64,000 nucleotides of DNA from Pseudarthrobacter raffinosi (GCF_023913735.1 NZ_JAMXBH010000001.1:62001-126000); one strand, 5' to 3'; shown: positions 17,282 through 27,351, counted from the first letter of the stretch. Notes: generated from the letters alone by a model not told the origin. Numbers and translations: made by a program.

Positions 17282-17788
17282 ATGGAAACCCTGAAGAAAA
17301 TCGTACGCAACCAGTACTTCCCCGCGGCCGCGGTGTTGACGGCAGTATTGCTTTTCTGGATCATCGCCATGTTCGGCGGGCTCTCCCTGTTGAACAACAA
17401 CCAACCTCCCATGGCCACCCTGACGTGGATGCTGTTCGTCTATGCCGCGGCTGTCCTGACGCCGCTGGCAGGCATCCTTGCCGGTGTGGACCTGGTCCGC
17501 CGCTGGCGCCGCAACCGGATGTATGCGTTGATTGAGCTGGAGCAGGACGGGACCGCCCAGTACGAAGCCGCGCAGGATGAACGGGTGCAGGACGAGGAAG
17601 CTGAGGCCCCGGTGCAGCCCGCCGAGCCCGAAGCCCCAAGGCAGTCCGCCCCGAAACAGCCCGCACAGCACCGCCCGGTAACCCAGCAGCAGCCCGCCAA
17701 GCGCCATCCGGTGCAGCAGCAGCCTGCTCAGCAGCAGACCGCGAAGAAGCAGCCGGGTCAGACCAAGCAGCGCAAAAAAGCCGCGTAG
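17282..17788 (+). CDS. two-helix membrane protein with Gln/Pro-rich tail
   Basis: 168 residues with no named family. Two hydrophobic helices lie at ~16-38 (AAAVLTAVLLFWIIAMFGGL) and ~45-70 (TWMLFVYAAAVLTPLAGILA), followed by RRWRRN, which by the positive-inside rule puts both ends in the cytoplasm. An acidic stretch (ELEQDGTAQYEAAQDERVQDEEAEAP) gives way to a low-complexity Gln/Pro/Ala tail ending KKQPGQTKQRKKAA. Such basic disordered tails could touch nucleic acid or lipid, but this is speculation. AGGAGG lies about 10 nt before the ATG. Confidence 0.7.
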   Translation: METLKKIVRNQYFPAAAVLTAVLLFWIIAMFGGLSLLNNNQPPMATLTWMLFVYAAAVLTPLAGILAGVDLVRRWRRNRMYALIELEQDGTAQYEAAQDERVQDEEAEAPVQPAEPEAPRQSAPKQPAQHRPVTQQQPAKRHPVQQQPAQQQTAKKQPGQTKQRKKAA

Positions 17789-17818
17789 CCACCGGCCAAT
17801 ACAGGCCAAGGCTAAACG

Positions 17819-18727
17819 CTACAGCGCCAGCACCACTCGGTTCCGGCCGGCCGCCTTCGCGGCGTAGAGGGCGGCGTCGGCTTCACCCAGGAGGGTGTCG
17901 GCGTCTGCCCGGTGCTCGGCCGTGAACGCGGAAATCCCCGCGCTCAGCGTCAGCTGCCCCAGTGGATCCCCGGAGTGGACAATCTCCAGCTCACGCACGC
18001 TGTCCAGCGCCTGTTCCATAAAGGCCTTGGCGCCCAGCTGTGACTGGTTCGGCAGGACCAGCAGGAGCTCCTCGCCGCCGTACCGGTACACGCCGTCGCT
18101 CTTCCGCGCCGCACTCACCAGCGCCCCCGCCACGGCACGCAGCGCGAGATCGCCTGCCTGGTGCCCGTAGATGTCGTTGTAGCTCTTGAAGTTGTCCACG
18201 TCGCACATGGCCACGCAATACCCCTCCGTGTACCGCTGGCTGCGCGCATGCAGCTGCTCGAGGTCCTCGGAGAGCTTGAGCCGGTTGTGGAGGCCGGTCA
18301 GTGGATCGGTCCGCGCCTGCTGCGAGAGCACCTTCCGGTAATGGGCCAGATCAGCGTGCAGCGTGGTCACGCGGAGCGCCACCAGCAGCCGGGCATGCAG
18401 GACAAACGGATCCAGCGGCTTGGTGACGTAGTCGTCCGCCCCGGCTTCGAGCCCGGCGAGCACATCGTCCCGGGATCCTTGCGATGTCAGCAGCACGATA
18501 TACGTGTACAGGTCCGCTTCGCGCGCCCGGATGGCCCGGCACAGCGCCAGCCCGTCCATCCCGGGCATCATCCAGTCCGTGACCACCACATCGGGCTGGT
18601 GTTCCAGGTACAGGGCCCACGCCTCGTCACCGTCGGCCGCCGTCAGGCAGTCATGCCCGGAGCGTTTGACGGCGGCGCGGGCCACCAGGAGCGAGCCCGG
18701 ATCGTCATCTGCCACCAGGACTTTCAC
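17819..18727 (-). CDS. response regulator with GGDEF diguanylate cyclase domain
   Basis: 302 residues. The receiver domain (~1-120) starts [20 protein letters not shown] with phospho-acceptor in VVTDWMMPGMDGLA (~53) and conserved VTKPLDPF. The GGDEF domain (~150-300) starts DPLTGLHNRLKL; the catalytic loop is GGEEL in VYRYGGEELLLVLP (~217), an active-type variant. Phosphorylation of the receiver should switch on c-di-GMP synthesis. Its start overlaps the stop of the hybrid kinase by 4 nt, so that kinase is the natural phosphate donor. No RxxD inhibitory site is obvious just before GGEEL. Confidence 0.92.
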   Translation of the reverse strand: MKVLVADDDPGSLLVARAAVKRSGHDCLTAADGDEAWALYLEHQPDVVVTDWMMPGMDGLALCRAIRAREADLYTYIVLLTSQGSRDDVLAGLEAGADDYVTKPLDPFVLHARLLVALRVTTLHADLAHYRKVLSQQARTDPLTGLHNRLKLSEDLEQLHARSQRYTEGYCVAMCDVDNFKSYNDIYGHQAGDLALRAVAGALVSAARKSDGVYRYGGEELLLVLPNQSQLGAKAFMEQALDSVRELEIVHSGDPLGQLTLSAGISAFTAEHRADADTLLGEADAALYAAKAAGRNRVVLAL

Positions 18728-21700
18728 TGTGCCACCTCCAGCGCCAGATCGAGTTCAAAGTCCACACGCACCAGCTCAGCTTCCAGCCGGCTGACCAGCT
18801 GCCGGCCGCCGTCGAGCTTTCCGCTGCGTCCCATGTCCTCCAGCTCGCCGCTCAGACTTGCGACGGCGGTAGCTCCGATGTTGGCCGCCGCACCCTTCAG
18901 GGCGTGCGCGGCCTGCGCCAGAGCCGGCCCGCCGCCGTTGGTCACCGCTTCGCGCAGTGCCGCGAGCCGCGCGGGAACGTCCTTCCGGAACGCCTCCGTC
19001 GTTGCGGGCAGCAGGCCCAGGCCGTCCTCGGGGCCGAGGTCGCGCAGCATGGCCAGCCGGTCCGCATCCAGCGCCGGCGGACGTCCACCGGTGACGGCCA
19101 GCAGCTGGGGAGCCTCCTCCCGCTGAGGAGCCGTCGGCTCCGGCGGCGCAGAACGCTCCGTGGCCTGCTCGGGGACCCAGCGGGCCAGGGCGGCTTCAAG
19201 CTCGGCGGCGTCCACCGGTTTGGAGAGGTAATCGTCCATGCCGGCGGCGAGGCAGCGTTCCCGGTCCCCGTCCAGGGCGCCGGCGGTCATGGCGATGATG
19301 GGAAGGTGGCTGGCCCCGCCGTCGCGCCGGCGGATGACGCGCGTGGCCTCGAACCCGTCCATTACCGGCATATGGCAGTCCATCAGGACGGCGGCGTACC
19401 GGGTGCTGGCGGTGGCGGCTACGGCCTCGGCGCCATCGGCAACCACATCTACCGCGTAGCCGAATTTGGTCACCGTGGCGCGGGCAACCAGCTGATTCAC
19501 CTCGTTGTCCTCCACCACCCGGATGCGGCCCCGCAATGCGCCCCGAAGGGAGGACACAGGGGACGAATCGGGGGACGCATCGGCGGATGTCTCAAGGGAC
19601 GACTCCGGGGAGGACTCGGGGGACGAACCGGAAGAATCAGCCGACGGCTCAGCGTCGGAAAGCCCGGACCCAGAGGGCGCCGGGGCATGGTGTTCACTCG
19701 TGGACATCAGCCGGATCAGGCGGTTGTAGAACTCGGAGCTGCGGACCGGTTTCATAAGCCATTCGCGGACTCCGGCGTCGGCGATCTCGGCGGCGTTGAC
19801 CTGCATGGTGGACGTGAGCATGATCAGCTCGATGTCCGCCAGTGCGGCGTCGGCCTTGAGTTCGCGGGCCAGCTCCAGGCCATCGGTATCAGGCATGCAG
19901 AGGTCCAGCACAGCCAGGTGGAAGGGCACTCCGGCCGTTGCGGCTTCGTGGGCGCGGGCCAGCGCGGCGCGGGCATCCGGCACGGCCTCCGGCTGCAGCC
20001 TCCAGTCGCGCAGCTGGGATTCCAGCACCAGGCGGTTGGCGGCGTTGTCGTCCACCACCAGGACGCGCAGCCCGGTGAGGAAACCGGCGGCCGGCACGGG
20101 ATTCGTGGACGGCGGGGCCACAGGCACGGGGATGCGGAACCAGAACGTGCTGCCCTCGCCCGGAGCGCTGTCCAGCCCGATTTCGCCGTCCATGGCCTCA
20201 GTGAGCCGGCTGCAAATGGCCAGGCCCAGGCCTGTGCCGCCGTAGCGCCGGGTGGTCGAAGCGTCCGCCTGCGAGAAGGATTCGAACAGGCGCGCGTGGT
20301 GCAAGGGGTCGATCCCGATGCCCGTATCGCGGATCTCGAAGCAAACCATGGCGGTGGCCCCGGGCTTCGCGTCCGGCGTCTCCGTCGTCACGCGGATGGA
20401 CACCTCCCCGGCAGCCGTGAACTTCACGGCGTTGGAAGCGAGGTTCAGCAGGATCTGGCGGATCCGGCCGGAATCACCCTGCAGCCGGGCGGGAACGTCC
20501 GGTTCGCAGTAGGCGATCAGCTCCAAATTCTTGGCCTGCGCGGGCTCGGTCAGCAAGCCCGCCACTTCCTCCACAAGGACGCGGGGATCGAAGGCGCGGA
20601 CATCCAGGTCAACCTTGCCGGCTTCCAGTTTGGAGAAGTCCAGGATGTCGTTGATGAGGGACAGCAGCGCCTCGCCGGCGCCCTTGACGCCCTGGGCGTA
20701 CTGCTTCTGCGTCTGGTCCAGCGGCGTCTCCAGCAGCAGTGCGGTCAGCCCCACCACGCCGTTCATAGGGGTACGGATTTCGTGGCTCATGGTGGCCAGG
20801 AACTCGGACTTGAGCCTGCTGGATTCCAAGGCCGCCTCCCGGGCCGCCTGCAGTTCCTGTTCGGCGGCCCGGCGCAGGGTGATGTCCCTGGCTATGGAGG
20901 CGACCCCCCGGAGTGTCCCGCCGTCCCGGAAAGGGGAGATGGTCACCGAAACGGGAAAGACGGCGCCGTCCTTGCGCAGGTGCTCGGTTTCGAAACTCAT
21001 GGCCTCCCCGCTGTCGCGGAGGCGCGTGAAGACTTCCTCGCCGTCGGTGCTGCCCGGGGGCAGGAGGAGCAGGACCACGTCACTGCCGATCGCTTCCGCG
21101 GCCGTGTAGCCGTACTGATGCTGCGCTCCCGGGTTCCAGCTGGTGATGATCCCGTCGGGTGTGGTGCTCAGGATGGCGTCCGTGGAGGAGTTGACGATCG
21201 CGCCCAGACCCTCCAGCTCAGCCGTCCGGGCCGCCACTTCCTGCTCCAGCCCGGTGGTCAGGGTGAGGTTCTCGATGACGATCAGCACCTGGCGGACCAG
21301 GATGAGGGCCATGGTGACTCTTGCCACCACCAGGAGGAAAGTACTCATTTCGCTGACGTGCGGGGCCGCGAGCACCATCACGGCCACCAGGATGGGTGCG
21401 TAGGGGAGCAGCTCCAGGGCCAGCGCAAACGCCTTGCGGTCCGTCCGCGGGTTTTCCGCATAGGGGACCAGCGGTGCCAGCGCAATCAGGAGGAAGGCGA
21501 TAATCCAGCCCAAGGCGAGCGGTGAACCGGTGACTCCCGTGACGCCGTCGGACGTCAACCGCACGTAGCTGCTGTCCGTGACAGTGAGGACCAGCAGGCC
21601 GCCGCCGAAGCACAGCCAAGGCAGCCGTTCGCCGGGCTGCCGGCGCATCCCCAGGACCAGCACCAGCGACGTGATGATCACGTCCACCACAGGGTAGGCC

Positions 21701-22248
21701 ATGGTGGTGAGCCGGGTCAGGAGGTTGCCCTCGGCGCTGAGGGCCGGGCCCAGCGTCACGTACCAGCTGATCGCCAGGACCGAGCCTGCGATGACCGCTG
21801 CGTCCAGCACTGGCCGGAGCAGTCCCACGCGGGTGGTGCCACCTGGGCGCTTAAAGCTGAAAAGCGCGACGGCGGCCGGCACCGAATGCGCGAGGAACAG
21901 GGCATCGGCCAGGGAGGGGAACGGGTACACGTGGTTGTTGGCGAGCCCGAAGTAGGTCCAGACCGCCTGGCCGGCGGCCCAGACATAGGCGGCCACCGAC
22001 ATCAGGGTCCATGCGCGCGCGTTCACCCCACCGCGGCGAGCGGCCCGGGCGCAGCTGCGACCTGCCAGCGCGGCGGCCACGAGGATGGCGAAGTCGCCCG
22101 CCACCATCGCCGCCGGAGTGCCGCTGTTGGCAGCAAGAAACAGTCCAAGCACACCCAGCACCACGGCAGAAAACACTATGAGCCAACCCCAGATGGCCAT
22201 TCTCTTGCCGATGGCGGGACGTTGCTTCAGAAGACCGGTCTGAGACAC
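18724..22248 (-). CDS. hybrid sensor histidine kinase with PAS, two receivers and HPt
   Basis: 1174 residues. Eight to ten membrane helices form the sensor (~15-310). A PAS/PAC domain follows (~345-470; [20 protein letters not shown]). HisKA has the phospho-histidine in [16 protein letters not shown] (~488). The ATPase has DTGIGIDP and GTGLGLAIC (~600-710). REC1 (~731; [21 protein letters not shown]), a low-complexity Ser-rich linker ([15 protein letters not shown]), REC2 (~911; [20 protein letters not shown]) and HPt (~1080-1170; [12 protein letters not shown]) complete a full phosphorelay in one chain. The signal is unknown. Output probably goes to the overlapping REC-GGDEF protein. Confidence 0.93.
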   Translation of the reverse strand: MSQTGLLKQRPAIGKRMAIWGWLIVFSAVVLGVLGLFLAANSGTPAAMVAGDFAILVAAALAGRSCARAARRGGVNARAWTLMSVAAYVWAAGQAVWTYFGLANNHVYPFPSLADALFLAHSVPAAVALFSFKRPGGTTRVGLLRPVLDAAVIAGSVLAISWYVTLGPALSAEGNLLTRLTTMAYPVVDVIITSLVLVLGMRRQPGERLPWLCFGGGLLVLTVTDSSYVRLTSDGVTGVTGSPLALGWIIAFLLIALAPLVPYAENPRTDRKAFALALELLPYAPILVAVMVLAAPHVSEMSTFLLVVARVTMALILVRQVLIVIENLTLTTGLEQEVAARTAELEGLGAIVNSSTDAILSTTPDGIITSWNPGAQHQYGYTAAEAIGSDVVLLLLPPGSTDGEEVFTRLRDSGEAMSFETEHLRKDGAVFPVSVTISPFRDGGTLRGVASIARDITLRRAAEQELQAAREAALESSRLKSEFLATMSHEIRTPMNGVVGLTALLLETPLDQTQKQYAQGVKGAGEALLSLINDILDFSKLEAGKVDLDVRAFDPRVLVEEVAGLLTEPAQAKNLELIAYCEPDVPARLQGDSGRIRQILLNLASNAVKFTAAGEVSIRVTTETPDAKPGATAMVCFEIRDTGIGIDPLHHARLFESFSQADASTTRRYGGTGLGLAICSRLTEAMDGEIGLDSAPGEGSTFWFRIPVPVAPPSTNPVPAAGFLTGLRVLVVDDNAANRLVLESQLRDWRLQPEAVPDARAALARAHEAATAGVPFHLAVLDLCMPDTDGLELARELKADAALADIELIMLTSTMQVNAAEIADAGVREWLMKPVRSSEFYNRLIRLMSTSEHHAPAPSGSGLSDAEPSADSSGSSPESSPESSLETSADASPDSSPVSSLRGALRGRIRVVEDNEVNQLVARATVTKFGYAVDVVADGAEAVAATASTRYAAVLMDCHMPVMDGFEATRVIRRRDGGASHLPIIAMTAGALDGDRERCLAAGMDDYLSKPVDAAELEAALARWVPEQATERSAPPEPTAPQREEAPQLLAVTGGRPPALDADRLAMLRDLGPEDGLGLLPATTEAFRKDVPARLAALREAVTNGGGPALAQAAHALKGAAANIGATAVASLSGELEDMGRSGKLDGGRQLVSRLEAELVRVDFELDLALEVAQ

Positions 22249-22350
22249 GCGGATCCTTCCCCATAGGTGCGCCCGTCACCCACAAAAAACCGAGACCTGG
22301 GCCCGCCCGAGACCTGGGCGGAGACGCATCCTTATGCTATCCCTCACAAC

Positions 22351-23676
22351 TCAAGAAGGACCGTACTTCGCGTCCACATGAACTACCTGCCGGCCCGCGC
22401 GCTGCAACAGGCTTGCAGCCACCCCGGAGCGGTATCCGGTGGCGCAGTGCACCCACACCGTGCCCGCCGGAATCTCGGCCATCCGCGTCAGCAGCTCATG
22501 CAGCGGGATGTTCACCGCCCCGGCGACGTGGCCGGCGTCGTACTCTTCCGTCCGGCGGACATCGAGCACCACGTCCCCGGCGCTTCGCCCGTGCAGCAGA
22601 TCTTCCCAGCCCACACGCGGATAGTGCACGACGGCGGTGCCAGGCGCGAGTGCCGACGGCTCCGCTCCGAGGGCGGCGTCGGGGGAGTCGATGCCGATGC
22701 GGCAGAGGTCCCGGATGGCCTTTTCGACGTCGTCCTCTGCACCGACCAAGGTGAGCTGCTGGTTCCACGGCAGGACCCAGCCCAGGTAGGCGGTGAAACT
22801 GGAGCCGCGGCCGTACTCGAAGCTCACCGAGCCCTGGAGGTGGCTGCTGGCGAACGCCACCCGGTGGCGCAGGTCAACCACCCATTCGCCGTCCGCGAGC
22901 CGGCGCGAGAGCTCTGTTGCGTCCAGTGATTCGGGCAAGGTGAGGTCCGCCGGGCCTGGCCCCTGCCGGTTCGCCGGGGCCATGTGCGCGTAGTAGGACG
23001 GGTAGGCGGTCAGGTTGTTGATGAGCTCCTGCACAAAGTGGTCCTCATCGGCGTCGGTGAACGCGTGGTTGGTTTCCTGCTGCTCGGCGATGGTGGACCA
23101 TCGGGCGCTCGACGCCGGCCCCGACGAGCAGAACGAGCCGAACCCGTGCGTGGGGTACAGGGCAGCGTCCGGATTGGCCCCGGCGGCCAGGCGGCGGACC
23201 GAGGAGTACTGGTCGTGGGTGAGCTGTTCGGTGTCCTCGTCGCTGACCAAATCAGTCCGGCCCACTGACCCGTAGAGCAAGCTTCCGCCCGAGAACACGG
23301 CCTGCTCCTCGCCGTCGCTGACAACGTAGCTGAGGTGGTGGTGGGTGTGGCCGGGCGTGGCCACCGCCTTCACGGTGAGCCGGCCCACATGGACCGTGCC
23401 GCCGTCGGCTATTGGCGTGCGTTCAAACGCGACGTCGTCGTTTGCGCTCACCAGGTACAGGGCACCGTGCGCACGGGCGAGGATGAGGCCGCCACTGAGG
23501 TAGTCGTTGTGCAGGTGGGTTTCGGCAACATGCGTGATCCGGACGTTGGCTGCCGCCGCCGCAGCCTCCACCCGGTCCGTGTCCCGCTGCGGATCGATGA
23601 CCAGCGCCACCTCGCCGTCGTGGACCAGGTAGCTGCGGTCCCCGAGCGGGCGGGTTTCGATGACAACGACGTCCAT
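22351..23676 (-). CDS. MBL-fold hydrolase with two rhodanese domains (persulfide dioxygenase-like)
   Basis: About 441 residues from ATG 23676; upstream codons are not conserved. The N-terminal metallo-beta-lactamase fold (~1-225) shows HVAETHLHNDYLSGG, ATPGHTHHHLSYV and the iron-ligand GGSLLYGSVGRTDL, as in ETHE1/Blh persulfide dioxygenases. Rhodanese 1 (~265-340) lacks its catalytic cysteine (WVVDLRHRVAFASSHL). Rhodanese 2 (~360-440) keeps it in VHCATGYRSGVAASLL. Such fusions oxidise glutathione- or mycothiol-type persulfides to sulfite and pass sulfur between domains, in the cytoplasm. The thiol used here (mycothiol is expected in this phylum) is inference. Confidence 0.87.
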   Translation of the reverse strand: MDVVVIETRPLGDRSYLVHDGEVALVIDPQRDTDRVEAAAAAANVRITHVAETHLHNDYLSGGLILARAHGALYLVSANDDVAFERTPIADGGTVHVGRLTVKAVATPGHTHHHLSYVVSDGEEQAVFSGGSLLYGSVGRTDLVSDEDTEQLTHDQYSSVRRLAAGANPDAALYPTHGFGSFCSSGPASSARWSTIAEQQETNHAFTDADEDHFVQELINNLTAYPSYYAHMAPANRQGPGPADLTLPESLDATELSRRLADGEWVVDLRHRVAFASSHLQGSVSFEYGRGSSFTAYLGWVLPWNQQLTLVGAEDDVEKAIRDLCRIGIDSPDAALGAEPSALAPGTAVVHYPRVGWEDLLHGRSAGDVVLDVRRTEEYDAGHVAGAVNIPLHELLTRMAEIPAGTVWVHCATGYRSGVAASLLQRAGRQVVHVDAKYGPS

Positions 23677-23734
23677 AGATCCATTGTCCTCGCCTTGCCG
23701 GACGCGTGCCCGGATTCCCATTTGGCAAAGATGC

Positions 23735-24319
23735 TTAGCCTGGGCCGGAGCGGCTCGCCAACGCATAGAGCGCATGTCCGGCGTTCTTCAGCGCGTGCTC
23801 GAAGCGGTCGGCCGGTTCCGGGTGCGAGAACAGGTAGCCCTGCAGCGAATCGCATTCGAGTGCGATGAGGTAATTCGCCTGCTCGTCGGTTTCGATGCCT
23901 TCTGCTGTGACGGTCAGTCCCAGGCTGTGCGCCATATTGATCATGGAGCTCAGGATGGGCAGGCGTTCCGTGCCGGTGCGAACCATGGAGACAAACGTCT
24001 TGTCGATTTTGACGATGTCCACCGGCAGCTCCTGCAGCCGTCCCAGCGAGGAGTAGCCCGTACCGAAATCGTCCAGCGCCACCCGGGCACCGGCCTCCCG
24101 CAACCGGCTGAGCTGTTCGATCACGTTGCAGTCGGCGTCGAAGAACACGCTCTCGGTTACCTCGAAAACCAGCTGGTAAATGCCCACGCCGCACGATTCC
24201 GAAAGGTCCAGGACTTTCTCGGCAAAGTCGAGTTCCTGCAGCTGGACCCCCGAGACGTTCATGGACAGCGCCTGGATCCCCCCATGCGTTACCACCCCCA
24301 CGGACATCATAAAGTGCAC
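23735..24319 (-). pseudogene. EAL-domain remnant lacking the EAL motif
   Basis: About 195 residues from a GTG, equal to the last three quarters of a c-di-GMP phosphodiesterase domain. Kept blocks are MNVSGVQLQE, VFEVTES, LDDFGTGYSSLGRL, VDIVKIDKTFV, TAEGIETDEQ and LQGYLFSHPEP. The N-terminal part with the EALxR motif and first metal glutamate is missing; the frame upstream is closed by a TAG within about 130 nt with no EAL-like sequence. It cannot be a standard phosphodiesterase. It may be a remnant or a c-di-GMP-binding/effector relic. It sits 58 nt upstream of the persulfide-dioxygenase gene. Confidence 0.72.
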
Positions 24320-24438
24320 GTGCGGATCGTGGAGCGAAAATGCGTGACCTTCGCGCGGCCGCCGGAATTGGAGGTCCGGGAATTGGCGCTTCTGCTGGTG
24401 CGCGGTGCGCGAATCCGGCTAAGAGTTACGCACTTCTG

Positions 24439-25812
24439 TCAGGCCCGCGTCGGCAATGTGATGGGAGCCGCCCCCGCAGGCCTACCCAGCCCGCGGACCA
24501 CCCAGCCTTCCGCCTGCCAGGCAGCGGCGTCGAGCACGTTCCTGGCGTCCAGGATCATCCGCCGCCGCACCAAAGCGCCCGCAGCGGCAGGGCTCAGGCG
24601 CAGGTACTCGTCCCACTCAGTGAGGAGGAGCACCAGCTCCGCACCCTCCAAGGCCCGTGTTGCCGGGGTCTCGAACCGCAGTTGCGGATACCGCAGCCAG
24701 GCGTGGTTCACGGCCTTGGGATCGGTCACTGTCACGTGTGCGCCGGCGGCTGCCAGCCGGGCCGCGACGTCCAGGGCGGGGGAGTCGCGGATGTCATCGG
24801 TCTCGGGCTTGAAGGAGGCTCCGAGGATGGTGATCGCGCGTCCGGCGAGCCCGCCCCCGCACAGTTCCGCGGCAAGCGACACAGTCCGGGTCCGCTGGCG
24901 GACGTTGATGGCATCCACCACACCCATCCAGTCGTTCACCGGATCCACGCCCAGAGAGGCGGCCTGGCTGCGAAGGCTGCGGATGTCCTTGGGCAGGCAC
25001 CCGCCGCCGAAGCCCAGCCCGGCATGCATGTAGCGGTTGCCGATTCTCGGGTCCATGCCCATGGCCTCGCTGAGTTCGGCCACGTCCGCGCCGGACGCGT
25101 CGCACAGTTCGGAAATGGCGTTGATGAAGCTGACCTTAGTGGCCAGGAACGCGTTGGCGGCCGACTTGATCAGTTCAGCCGTGGCAAAGTTGCACACCAG
25201 GCGCGGAATCCCGGCGTTCAGCAGCGGCTCATAAACGGCATCCAGCGCGGCCGTCACGGCACGCGGCGCCCCGGTCTTGGGGTTGAAGGCCGCGGCGCGT
25301 CCGCCCGCCACACCGTAGACCAGCCGGTCCGGGACCAGCGAGTCCTTCACCGCTGTGCCCTGCCGCAGGAACTCCGGGTTCCACCCCACCTGCACGTCCG
25401 GCCGCCCCGCGAGGACGCCCTGGAGCATGTCCACCGTGCCCACGGGCACGGTTGATTTACCGACGACGACGGCGCCCCTCGCCAGGTGCGGGAGCAGCGC
25501 CTCGGTGGCGGAAACGAGGAAGGTGAGGTCGGCGCCGTCGGACGTCGTGGACTGCGGCGTCCCGACGCACAGGAAGTGGACCTGGGCGCCGGCGGCAGCG
25601 GCGACGTCGGTGGAGAACGTGAGGCGGCCGGTGCTGCGTCCGTCGCGGAGCAGTTCGTCCAGGCCGGGTTCGAAGAAGGGGGCCTGGCCACGGCCCAGCT
25701 GGTCCACTTTGGTGGCGTCCACGTCGATGCCCACCACGGTGTGGCCCATGGACGCGAGCGTGGCGGCGTGCACGGCGCCGAGGTAGCCGCAGCCGATCAC
25801 CGATATTTTCAC
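24439..25812 (-). CDS. ugd: UDP-glucose 6-dehydrogenase
   Basis: 457 residues, the usual length. It oxidises UDP-glucose to UDP-glucuronate with two NAD+. The NAD fold opens MKISVIGCGYLGAVHAATLA; TVPVGTVDML and NPEFLRQGTAV are family blocks, and the catalytic cysteine is in GFGGGCLPKDIRS. The C-terminal UDP-binding domain has LGASFKPETDDIRDSPAL. The start is a GTG that overlaps the mannosyltransferase stop (GTGA), so translation is coupled. UDP-glucuronate would feed glucuronosyl-diacylglycerol or surface polysaccharide; GDP-mannose dehydrogenase is less likely from the motif set. Confidence 0.93.
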   Translation of the reverse strand: MKISVIGCGYLGAVHAATLASMGHTVVGIDVDATKVDQLGRGQAPFFEPGLDELLRDGRSTGRLTFSTDVAAAAGAQVHFLCVGTPQSTTSDGADLTFLVSATEALLPHLARGAVVVGKSTVPVGTVDMLQGVLAGRPDVQVGWNPEFLRQGTAVKDSLVPDRLVYGVAGGRAAAFNPKTGAPRAVTAALDAVYEPLLNAGIPRLVCNFATAELIKSAANAFLATKVSFINAISELCDASGADVAELSEAMGMDPRIGNRYMHAGLGFGGGCLPKDIRSLRSQAASLGVDPVNDWMGVVDAINVRQRTRTVSLAAELCGGGLAGRAITILGASFKPETDDIRDSPALDVAARLAAAGAHVTVTDPKAVNHAWLRYPQLRFETPATRALEGAELVLLLTEWDEYLRLSPAAAGALVRRRMILDARNVLDAAAWQAEGWVVRGLGRPAGAAPITLPTRA

Positions 25813-27014
25813 AGGGACGCTCCACTTTTGGTTTGGGCAGGCTCAACCACCGGGCGGCGGCTCTTGGTTTCGACGGTTTCAGCCAACGGTTCTCCGGCGA
25901 TTACTGATTGGTACTGACGCACCAGCTCGGCGCTGAGCACCGGCCACGTCCGCGGCTGTACCGAGGCGTGCGCTGTCCTGGCGAACGCGCGGCGCTTGGC
26001 GTCGTCGCCCATCAGGTCCATCACCCGGGCCCGGAAACCGGCCAGGTCGCCGGGCTGGTACAGCCAGCCCGTACGGGAGTTTTCCACCAGGTCCAGAGGC
26101 CCGCCGCGGCCCGTGGCCACCACCGGCACCCCCGATGCCATGGCCTCCTGGATGGTCTGGCAGAACGTCTCGAACTCGCCGGGATGGACAAAAAGGTCGA
26201 AGGACGCCACCGCCTTCGCCAGCTCCTCACCGCCGAGGAACCCGGTGAACACCGCGTCCGGCAGGGCTTCCTGCAGGGCGGACTTTTGGGGTCCGTCGCC
26301 CACAATCACCAGCTTGGTGTTCGGGACGTTGGCGAGCGCGGCGAGGTCCTCCACCTGTTTTTCGATGGCCAGCCGGCCGACGTAGCCGATGATCCGCTCA
26401 CCGCCGGGGGCAACCCTTGCCCGCCACCCGGCGTCGCGCTTTTCCGGCGAAAACCGCGCGGTATCCACACCGCGCCGCCACATGCCCACCCGCGGAATCC
26501 CGCGGCCGCGCAACTGGTTCAGCGCGAAGGTGGACGGCACCAGGGTGCGGGTGGCCAGCAGGTGGATGTTCTCCACCCGGTTCCATGCCCAGTTCTCCAG
26601 GAACGGCACACCATAGCGGGCGGCGTAGCTGGGAACCTCGGTCTGGTAGATGGCTATGGTGGGGATCCCCAACTGATGCGCGGCCTGCACTGCCCGCCAC
26701 CCGAGGATAAACGGCGATGCGAGGTGGACAACGTCGGGTGCGTAGTCGGCAAGGATTCGCTTGACCCGGTACACACCGCCCATCGCCACTCGAACGTTGG
26801 TGTAGCCGGCCAGCGGAACCGCGGGAACCCGGTGCACCGTCGCGCCGTGAACCACCTCGGCCGGTCCCACGAACTCGGAGACAGCATAGGTGGAAGGGGC
26901 GATGACCAGGACGTCGTGGCCCTGGTCCTCCAGGTGTTCAAGCACCCTCAGGATGGAGTGGGTCACTCCGTTCATCAGCGGCAGGAATGACTCGGCAACA
27001 ATTGCGATCCTCAC
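25809..27014 (-). CDS. mgtA: GT4 alpha-mannosyltransferase, MgtA/PimB'-like
   Basis: 401 residues of GT-B fold. The N-terminus MRIAIVAESFLPLMNGVTHS closely matches the actinobacterial GDP-mannose-dependent alpha-mannosyltransferases. The acceptor domain spans to ~190; the donor domain has RIIGYVGRLAIEKQVEDLAA (~205), LVIVGDGPQKSALQ and the EX7E segment PGEFETFCQTIQEAMASG (~290). In Corynebacterium MgtA mannosylates glucuronosyl-diacylglycerol, and the coupled ugd downstream supports that route here. The last residues (RRPVVEPAQTKSGASL) are encoded by a dispersed repeat and are unlikely to matter for function. Confidence 0.87.
   Translation of the reverse strand: MRIAIVAESFLPLMNGVTHSILRVLEHLEDQGHDVLVIAPSTYAVSEFVGPAEVVHGATVHRVPAVPLAGYTNVRVAMGGVYRVKRILADYAPDVVHLASPFILGWRAVQAAHQLGIPTIAIYQTEVPSYAARYGVPFLENWAWNRVENIHLLATRTLVPSTFALNQLRGRGIPRVGMWRRGVDTARFSPEKRDAGWRARVAPGGERIIGYVGRLAIEKQVEDLAALANVPNTKLVIVGDGPQKSALQEALPDAVFTGFLGGEELAKAVASFDLFVHPGEFETFCQTIQEAMASGVPVVATGRGGPLDLVENSRTGWLYQPGDLAGFRARVMDLMGDDAKRRAFARTAHASVQPRTWPVLSAELVRQYQSVIAGEPLAETVETKSRRPVVEPAQTKSGASL
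25826..25856. repeat. dispersed VVEPVE-type repeat inside a gene end
   Basis: GGTTTGGGCAGGCTCAACCACC lies in the 3' end of the mannosyltransferase, coding VVEPAQTK in frame. Confidence 0.6.
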
Positions 27015-27102
27015 CCCTCCACGGTGGGCGCGTCGCCTGTCGGGGCGGGGTCACCTGGGTTGAGTAGAGGGAAAGGTTGGGTTAACAGATCAGCGCTTGG
27101 GG

Positions 27103-27351
27103 TCAGCCGCCTTCGCCGTGCCGCAGCACGTCCGGGAGTTCGTCCACATAGACCGTTTGCGGCGGCTCGAAGTAGATGACCAGCACTTCGTCGCCCACCG
27201 CGAAGATGCTCGTCTTGTCGAATGGGTGGGCGTGGAACGCGTTGGTGCCGCCCAGGTAGGGCAGCATGACCTCGCCGAGGGTTCCGGGCCCAATGCGCCC
27301 GGTCACGCGGCCGATCTTGCCGGTAAGGCTCCGGTCAACGTTTCTATGCAT
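27103..27351 (-). CDS. NfeD-like small protein
   Basis: 82 residues: MHRNVDRSLTGKIGRVTGRI, GEVMLPYLGG, FAVGDEVLVIYFEPPQTVYV. The pattern of an early GKIGRV strand and a late VGDEVLVIYFEPP strand fits the OB-fold of NfeD C-terminal domains, though no membrane helix is present. Its ATG overlaps the flotillin stop (ATGCATAG), implying coupling to the gene upstream. NfeD and flotillin proteins are partners in membrane microdomains in many bacteria. The identification rests mainly on context and fold pattern. Confidence 0.7.
   Translation of the reverse strand: MHRNVDRSLTGKIGRVTGRIGPGTLGEVMLPYLGGTNAFHAHPFDKTSIFAVGDEVLVIYFEPPQTVYVDELPDVLRHGEGG

Noticed and set aside
18904..21525. An 873-codon open frame on the plus strand, antisense to the hybrid kinase
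   Set aside because: Typical mirror frame of a GC-rich gene; the kinase on the other strand carries full motifs, and the antisense translation is Gly/Arg/His-rich without domains.
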